Part shown: in pieces, positions 56,455 through 64,000 of the stretch
Numbering within the stretch: position 1 is the first letter of the stretch
How the letters are laid out: the number at the start of each line of letters is the position of its first letter
Source of the DNA: Paraescarpia echinospica
Lineage: Eukaryota; Annelida; Polychaeta; Sabellida; Siboglinidae
Reading direction: 5' to 3'
Assembly: GCA_020002185.1 (NCBI GenBank)
Contig: CM034531.1
Coordinates: 88,257,788-88,321,787 of the forward strand
Length of the DNA: 64,000 bases
Notes under the pieces: generated by a model
The model's input: only the letters and a program-made list of their open reading frames with translations
Told to the model about the DNA's origin: nothing
Databases searched by the model: none
Translations under genes and position numbers: made by a program

Positions 56455-58970
56455 ACACTTTTCAAGAACAGAACCAAATGACTCTCATGGAACTCAAATT
56501 AAAGAACTAAACCTAGCCCTTTCTAAATTAGGTAACAAGATCAACACACATGATGTCATCTTTACTGGCGATTTCAACCTCCCTAATATCAATTGGGAAA
56601 TTCACCAAGTCACACCTAACAATGGATACAGTACAACTGCTGCCAATAAATTACTCTCTCTTACAGAGGAACATGGACTGATCCAACATGTCAAGGAACC
56701 CATGCACAGATATGCCAACAATGTTTTAGATCTTGTCTTCACCAATAGACCTGGGTTAATAAAGAAGATAAATGTAGTAGACGGAATAGCAGACCATAGC
56801 AGTCATCATTGATGTAAACATATCGCCCAAACGCAAACATCGTCCGAAACGTAAAGTCTTCATTAGAAATAAAGCCGACAACATTAACATCCAAAAAACT
56901 CTTGAAAACTTTACACATGAATACTTCTCTCAAAACCAAAACATGACAGTCAATGACAAGTGGAATCTTGTTTCCACGAAAATCATCAACATTATGAAAC
57001 AATATGTACCACACCGTCTTACTACTTCAAGACACAATCTTCCCTGGTTCAATAAAGATTTAAAGAAAATGTGCAAAAGAAGGAAACAGCTATACAACAA
57101 AGCAAAAAGAACTAGAAATCCAGAAGACTGAAAAGAATTCTGTGACATCAGGAGAAACATGCATAAACACCTTCATTCTGCTAGACTATCCTACATAAGT
57201 CAATTCCTGACAACAACAATAACAGAGAAACCTAAATCATTTTGGAGCTTCATTTCTAAACTTAGACAGGATAACCAGGGTATTGGGGACCTTAACATCG
57301 CGGGTAACATCATTAGCGACGACAAACATAAAGCAGAAGCCTTAAACAATCAGTTCCAAAGTGTCTTTACACACAAAGGAAATTCCACCCTACCAGATAT
57401 GGCCAGAAGTCCACATGGAGAAATCCCCAAACTAACAATTTCACTTAAAGGAGTACTTGATCAACTTTCCAAAATTAACATTTCTAAATCGCAAGGACCA
57501 GATGGCATTCCACCATGGTTCTTAAACAGATATGCCTCTCATCTAGCACCAGTAATACATTATATTTTCCAATCATCTGTTGACTCTGGACAAGTCCCCA
57601 ATACCTGGAAAGAAGCCAATGTAACAGCAATTTTTAAGAAAGGAAGTAGAGCAGAAACATCTAACTACAGACCAATATCCTTAACACCTGTGGTTTCTAA
57701 ACTTCTTGAACACATCATACATAGTCACATTATGAAACACCTTGAACAGCACCACATTCTAAATGACCACCAACATGGCTTCTGTGCCAAAAGATCAACT
57801 GAAACACAATTAATTCAAACAATCCATGACATAAGCAAATGACTTGATGAGAAGAAATCTGTAGACATGGCCATCCTTGACTTCACCAAAGCATTCGATA
57901 AAGTTCCACATAAAAGACTAATCCACAAACTCAAACACTATGGCATCACAGGCCCTATATCATCATGGATAAATAGCTTCCTTACAGGAAGGACTCAACA
58001 GGTTGTTATAAATGGATCCAAGTCAACATAAACTCAAGTCATTTCTGGGGTACCACAGGGCACAGTACTGGGGCCCCTACTTTTCCTACTTTACATAAAT
58101 GACCTGCCAGACAATCTTTCCTCAAATGTTCACCTTTTTGCAGATGACTGCCTGTTATATTCACCGATTAAAACTGACCAAGACACATCTGTCCTCCAAA
58201 ACGATCTGCTCAAACTTGAGAAATGGCAATACACGTTGCTTGTGAAATTCAACCCCACTAAATGTTATACAATGACAATAGCCTCAAGAAAACCAACAAC
58301 AAATCTCTACACCTTCTGCGGACAACAACTTAAATCTGTTGAATCACACTGTTATCTTGGCATACATATATCAAATACATTAAATTGGACAATACAAAGC
58401 AACACAGTCACAAAAAAGCACAACAGACATTGGGAATTATTAGAAGAAATTTAAATAAATGCCCAACCCAAATCAAGTCCATAGCCTACACTACCTTTGT
58501 CCGCCCTATACTTGAATATGCGTCAGCATCATGGGATCCACATTGCCTAAGAAATATCAAACTCATAGAAAGAACCCAGAGACAAGCCGCCACTATTCTA
58601 GAGAGCCAGGAACGGTAACACAACTCCTTAAAGATATCCAGTGGGACACCCTCCAATCAAGAAGAAAAACCCAGACTTAGCATATTATATAAAATGGAAC
58701 ATAACTTCATAGATATCCCACTAGATCAATACATCAAACGCAACACTAGATGCTCACGTAAACATAATAAACAGTTAGTACAAATCAGGCACTCGACAAA
58801 CATATTTGGAAACAGCTTTTTTCCAGTCACAATAAAACAGTGGAATTCTCTACCTCCAAGCATTGTATCAAGTACATCACTGACTTCATTCCAAATTAGT
58901 CTAGCCCAACATGTAAAAAATTTATCCATAAGAGCCACCATGCGCACTGGCGTGATGTGTCCATAGGACA
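56455..58970 (+). mobile_element. Degenerate LINE in an ABCB6 intron
   Basis: Antisense to the host gene. Endonuclease C-terminus (FTGDFNLPNINW, NVLDLVF), then reverse transcriptase with [39 protein letters not shown] and FADDCLLYS, and the thumb/C-terminal part TFVRPILEYASASWDP. Stops at about 57129, 57840 and 58029 and several frameshifts. It is a different family from the CR1-like copies here. The 3' end lies about 75 bp from the host exon. Confidence 0.85.
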
Positions 58971-59044
58971 TTTTGCCAGTCAAAATACCGATACAGAACA
59001 GGAAATACATGTCGCGGTTGAGAGGAAATGACCTTTGAACTGAC

Positions 59045-59157
59045 CTCGTCCAGTAAGACAAACTGTGGTGACTTGAGAATGGTGCGTGCTATGGCCACCC
59101 TTTGTTTCTCTCCACCGCTCAGCTTTAATCCTCGCTCCCCCACCATTGTCTCATAAC
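59045..59157 (-). CDS. ABCB6: ABCB6-like transporter, exon with ABC signature and Walker B
   Basis: Acceptor TGCCAG and donor GTCAGT. Encodes [40 protein letters not shown] signature LSGGE and Walker B with the catalytic Glu. Family members are ATP-driven half transporters in mitochondrial or endolysosomal membranes linked to porphyrin and heavy-metal handling. Confidence 0.9.
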
Positions 59158-59159
59158 CT

Positions 59160-62100
59160 GGCATGACAAAATACATGATTCAATACAGGATGCACTCCAG
59201 ACAAATGGTAGTCTGGAAAGAATGTGCAGTTTCTACAAGAGTATTTGTCATTTTGAACAGAATCTCATTATTTACACAACATAAACATTATTGCTTCTTT
59301 AAGGATGAATGCTTTTTACAATATAATTTGTTTTAGTTTTTTTATTAATAGAGTGTATCAATATATGGGGCTGATGACATTTACTTTTAAATGTGACTAT
59401 CCTGGTTCTACCACTCAATTGTAGCACAGGTGTGTACCTGATTCAAAGGTGAAGAAACCCACAAAGAAAGTTGCGTTATGAAAATCAAACATTTCATGTG
59501 GTTGGAACGTTTAAATGACAATTCAGTGATATTCAAACAATATTCATGGATGGATTGTGGATTTCTTTAATGTTTTCACAGTGAAAAGAGTTTTCAACTA
59601 TTGAAGAAAAGGACTGCTTCTGACATTGGTCAAGTGTGAAATTTATTTGGTTGTAATTTCAGGCGTTATTGATAATTGTGTGGTGCTCTTGGAAAACCAG
59701 TTACATGGCCAACAAATTGCAATATTGTTTTATTGCTGAAACAGAAAGCAGCACCATTTCTAAATCCAAAGCAATTTACATTATCCAAATATTCCAAGTA
59801 GAACTTGAAGTTACAACACGGGTATCCGTCAAAAACTAGTTAAGGAGAAAAAAAATGGGCCAAGAGGCCCTGAAGTCCATCTATATGTGACCCCGGCTGA
59901 CCAAATGAGTGATAAGTCGGAAAAATTGTAACATTGTTTTCTTACATTCTTGTAAAGGATGGGTAGGGTGTTTTACACGGTTTCAAAATTTATGACTGCT
60001 ACAAAAATTTGTGAAGTTATGGAGCATTGAACATGGTAGGGTTCAAAAAGTGAAAATGAAGAAAACGGCTGTTGAAGTTTTATATCATAAATATTATATG
60101 CAAATGGATTGCATGGAAAAATTACATGCATGACATTCAAATGTGGCACACAGTATGTATGTTATGTTGCAATGATACACTGGAAGTACAAATGTGCTGC
60201 TACAAAAACTTATACAGTTATGCCAGATTATGTCTTCATGTATAAAACTAAGAGGACAGATTATTTGAGAGCAAAAAGTAGACTAAAGAAAATTAAAAAT
60301 GGGTCAGCTGGACGGTGACAGTCCGTTTGAACTTGAAGCCTTTGTCAAACCTTTGTTTCGACTTCACCGAAGGCGCTGTCCTGCTGTCAGAACTTCGAAG
60401 GTGTTACTCACCTAACTTACAGGTCTTTGTCAGTAAGAATAATGGGACGGTAATTTACACCAATGTTGTTTCCTGTAGAAGTCATTTTGTGGGATATATT
60501 AGCATTAGCCGTGCCAATTCAAAAAATAGTACTATATAATAGTAGTTTGTCTAAATGTCAACAAACTCAAAGACAGTTGCAGCTTAGCCTTAGGGTCTGG
60601 CTAAGCCCATGGCTGGGCAGCCAGGCTCCAACTTTATAATGATCTCATTTATCTCCCTTCTCAACCACCTTCCATATCTTAGTAATTCTTGTTATTGTGT
60701 AAATCAGAATATATAATTTATGTATATGAATTGAATATCACTATTTTTAGTTATAAGTATTAAAACATTCCTAATTTTACTGTTCCGCAACTGTTCTTTT
60801 ACTGTTCTGAAATATGTTAATGGCATAATGATATATTTCACATAAATATGTAGGGAGCTAATGGAGAGGCCCATCATAATCCATAGCACTACAAAATTAA
60901 GTATCTGAAAGTCACACTTCATATAATGACACATCTCATACTGTCTTTCTGGACTGTTGCAATGTCCAATAGTTTCCTATCACAACCCTCGTATACAATA
61001 AACTAAAGGTATATATTTCCAACATCACAACATATGTATTATCATTGGATAGATAATTGAATAATCTTTCAGATGAATGCAACTTGTAGCAGCAGAAAAT
61101 TATGCATACAAAAGTTACACCGCAAACAATGACATGCATTCTCAAAATGTGATTCATTATAAAAATTACCATTTACCAAGCTCAGTATGGTCAACATATT
61201 TCATTGCAACATACTAAAAGGTATCATCATGTAGATAATTCAATGCTCTTCAAAATAACACTTGTAATCATAGAAAATAATAAAACTACCAATCATTTTT
61301 TTTGAATCTAGGTCAAGCTTCTGAGGAAACAGATACTGTATAGAAATAACATGCTGAGTGCTAATGGGTTAACAGGGGTCTAGTGCATGCTGTGTGTTGA
61401 CACAAGCCTCTGTCAGTGACCAATTACAGATTAGTCAGTTTCCATCAAACAATAGCAGCCAGACAATCTTAGCTGCAGTGGGGTGGGTGTAATACGCAAT
61501 TTTCTGCCAACCTAGTCCAGGCAGAAACAGACAAAATGTGACCATTTAGCTTTTTTTCTTATGTACAGTAACACTACCCTAAGAGACGTCTATGTAAAAT
61601 TAGAGAAAAAGTTACTGAACAGTTATTTAAATAACATAAAAGTCAACTTCTGATTCATGCAAGACACAGACTCCACATGTGACAGATGTTGTTAGAAAAG
61701 GGTTTAGCCAGCAAGTTATAAATAGAGCTGCTGCTGTAGAGGACATTTTAGTTAGCAAATTTAGCATTTTAGGGGACCTTTGATGCCCTTAGAATGATTC
61801 AATCAAATACAAATTTCTTGTGTATAGTGGCACTACCACATGAAATGTCTATGCAAAATTAGAGAAAACGATACTGAAGAGTTTTTGAAAAAATAGGCAA
61901 AATGTGAACATTTACCAGTTTTTGGGTCCTTTTTGGGGTGCAGTGCCCTAAGATGTCTATGCAAAATTTGAGAAAACGTTGCTGAACGGTTTCTGAGATA
62001 CGACAGCTAACGGCAGACAGCGGACACAGACTGATGGCAATAGTCCGTTGAACCTTTGGCCCAAAGGACTAAAAATCACTTTTAAAGTTGGCAATCTTTT

Positions 62101-63794
62101 TCCAGGCGAACAGTATGATCACCATTTTTAATAAGTCTTTTTGGGAAGCAAGACCATTTCTCAATTCAAATTAGTTAAAATTTATTTTAAATTATTCAAA
62201 TATTCCAGGTGGAACTGAAATAATAAAACTTAATAGGGTAACTGTCAACAAAAGTTTGACAAAAAATCTATTTTTTCAAGTTGACACCATGGCAGATTTC
62301 AACCACTTTAAAAAAAAAATTATGTTTATCAACTAGAAACTTAAGTTTAAAAACAGAAGAGAAAAATTAAGGGACATCATGAGCATCTTACTGGTGAAGA
62401 AAAATTGTAGTCAGTGTGAAAGGACTACTTTATAATTCAGAAGAAAGACTGCATTAAATTATTTGCACTGCCTATATGAAACAAACCCCTCAATGATAGC
62501 ACACCCTTTCACAAATATGTGGTTAGCTCTGAAAAGAGCAGTTTGTATCTGCATGGCTCTCAAAAGAGAAGTTATTGTTGTTCATTGCACATCCTCGCTT
62601 GCTATGTTCTGCATATTGAACGAAGTCAGCGAGTTCAAACATCAGTTACGTTAGAATCCGCAAAAGAGGCTGCCATCTTGGATTTTTTTTCCAAAACTCA
62701 AACACAGCACTAAACTCTTCCCTCACACAAGATTTCTTACTAACTACGTACCAAAACACGTTACAAAGTTCTTGTTTATATATCACATAAAATGCGGCAA
62801 TATCCACTAAAGTAATTAGTTTTCAATAACCAACAACGCTCCAATCCAACTGCAACTTTCCGAAGACTACACATGTGAACTCTAATGAACTTTCAATGCA
62901 CACACAAACCACTTTCATTGTATTCATGCGAATTGCCGCTTGGGAATCTGTGCTTAAAATAGCATTTTATCGATATGCCACATGTGGCTATAAGACGAAT
63001 ACCGATTCATGGGTACATGCGTTTGCAAAATAGGGCGCAACAATTTTAAAAAACATACGAATACGAGATTTTCATCGAGTTTATAAAAACACAAAAAAGT
63101 ATAACGAATTTGAAAACAAAATCCTTCCGGGAGCGCATAAAGATTTTAACCGAGACTTAGAAGTAAAGCCTCAAAATAGACCAGATGAAGCATATCTACC
63201 ATTTTGACACGTTTACAGGGAATTACGCTCAGCGACTTCCAACTGGTTTTCATAATGTGCTACACAATTACTGTAGATTTTATTTGTGACATAAAGGTAA
63301 GGTAACATCTTTTATAGCACAGTACCCTGACCTTAGGACTGCTCAAAGCACTTTAAACAATGTATATATGACATTTGAAATGAATAACACAATTCAACGA
63401 TCACCTTTGAGTGGCGAAGAACCCATGGCTAATGTTCAGTTGAAAATGAAACATACCAATTTCATTCCTGGTTGTTCATGTTAATGCGGTTGGCCATAAT
63501 AGATTATAAATATACTACTTCTTCGATAAGGATAACATAGTATTGCTAATAAAAATAATGGCTGGTTGGGAAACGATTTTGAAATTGAACAAACTATTCA
63601 ATCATATTTATATCACTGGCGTGTATATCAATTAACCAGTTTTGGCCGCCTGTGTCTGTATGTGTCTGACTGTAGATTATGGGAATGTGGGTAAATGTTT
63701 TGCTGTGAAAACAGTCTCTCCCTGGAGATCCAATAGCCCACGTTGCCATAGATATGAAAGTTACAATGTGGTCAAGGCTGTTATATGTACTGAC
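59160..63794. other. Large ABCB6-like intron, repeat-bearing
   Basis: No exon or gene seen. It contains the repeat block listed at 61540-62075 and a piece near 60300-60360 (gacggtgacagtccgtttga) resembling its end, suggesting a dispersed family. Confidence 0.55.
61540..62075 (+). repeat. Dispersed repeat with three internal ~55-bp subrepeats and hairpin end
   Basis: A block of the form 'ctaag(a)gatgtctatgcaaaat' then 'gagaaaacg...ctgaa' occurs at about 61578, 61840 and 61950. The end is a hairpin-like tagtccgttgaacctttggc followed by ccaaaggactaaaaa. It resembles the non-autonomous repeats common in mollusc genomes; class uncertain. Confidence 0.55.
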
Positions 63795-63895
63795 CATCAC
63801 TGAATGTGACTATGCGCTCGTGGATGTCGGCCGCTCTGGCTGCATCCTCTACCTCTTCGTCATTCGCCGTTACACGTCCGTAGCGAATGTTGTAC
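63795..63895 (-). CDS. ABCB6: ABCB6-like transporter, exon upstream of the signature exon
   Basis: Acceptor GTTGCAG and donor GTCAGT. Encodes [33 protein letters not shown], the helical-domain segment between Walker A and the ABC signature. The split Gly codon (G|GT) joins the next exon exactly. The gene continues beyond the right edge. Confidence 0.88.
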
Positions 63896-64000
63896 CTGCA
63901 ACATGCATGCATGTCATAACCCATATGAGAATATGTGCACACACAAGACACGGACACTTGTACAGTGAGACACATAAATAGTACATGAGCAGAACATTGT

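Overview
The window is animal nuclear DNA. It has spliced genes with GT-AG introns, dense retroelement debris and long microsatellites. Two host genes can be recognised on the minus strand. One is a secreted protein with a chitin-binding peritrophin-A exon followed by LamG-like exons, the layout of Pif/BMSP shell-matrix proteins (43.2-46.3 kb). The other is the 3' end of an ABCB6-type ABC transporter (55.5-63.9 kb). The Pif-like gene points to a lophotrochozoan, most likely a mollusc; this is inference from domain order, not a species identification.

The main object is a compact, GC- and CpG-rich virus-like element at about 1.4-15.6 kb, of the adintovirus/Polinton (Maverick) type. A plus-strand early block holds an RPA-like ssDNA-binding protein, small spliced unknown genes, a double zinc-finger ORF and a 1239-residue protein-primed family B DNA polymerase with an OTU-like N-terminal domain. 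A minus-strand late block reads, in order: NADAR-domain protein, FtsK/A32-type packaging ATPase, two conserved unknown proteins, a small membrane protein, retroviral-type integrase with chromodomain, a second membrane protein, penton-like protein, pVI/pX-like basic protein, a poly-Ala small ORF, hexon-like major capsid protein and an adenain-type protease. The blocks converge at about 8.1 kb with a polyadenylation signal on each strand. Late ORFs abut or overlap (TGATG junctions, 1-2 nt gaps). The polymerase, major capsid, penton and pVI-like frames are intact. The integrase has two in-frame stops, NADAR has one (TGA followed by CTA), the protease is frameshifted in a short tandem repeat, and the ATPase lacks its Walker A lysine. 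It therefore looks like a fairly young but decaying endogenous copy.

A second, much more decayed relative fills 16.3-26.3 kb. Its polymerase, ATPase, unknown genes, integrase, membrane protein, penton and pVI-like gene lie on the plus strand. A CR1-like retroposon splits the polymerase, and an inverted duplicate of polymerase C-terminus/ATPase/unknown genes precedes it, giving a 2.2-2.4 kb inverted repeat. In this relative the structural cassette is oriented oppositely with respect to polB.

The rest is repeat-rich. It holds a 64-bp satellite (26.4-27.3 kb), LINE fragments, a long gene-poor stretch, a 2.9 kb fold-back palindrome (36.6-39.5 kb), a tRNA-derived SINE, a broken Ty3/gypsy element (46.6-50.4 kb), a nearly full-length CR1-like LINE with an esterase ORF1 (50.9-54.5 kb) and another LINE inside an ABCB6 intron.
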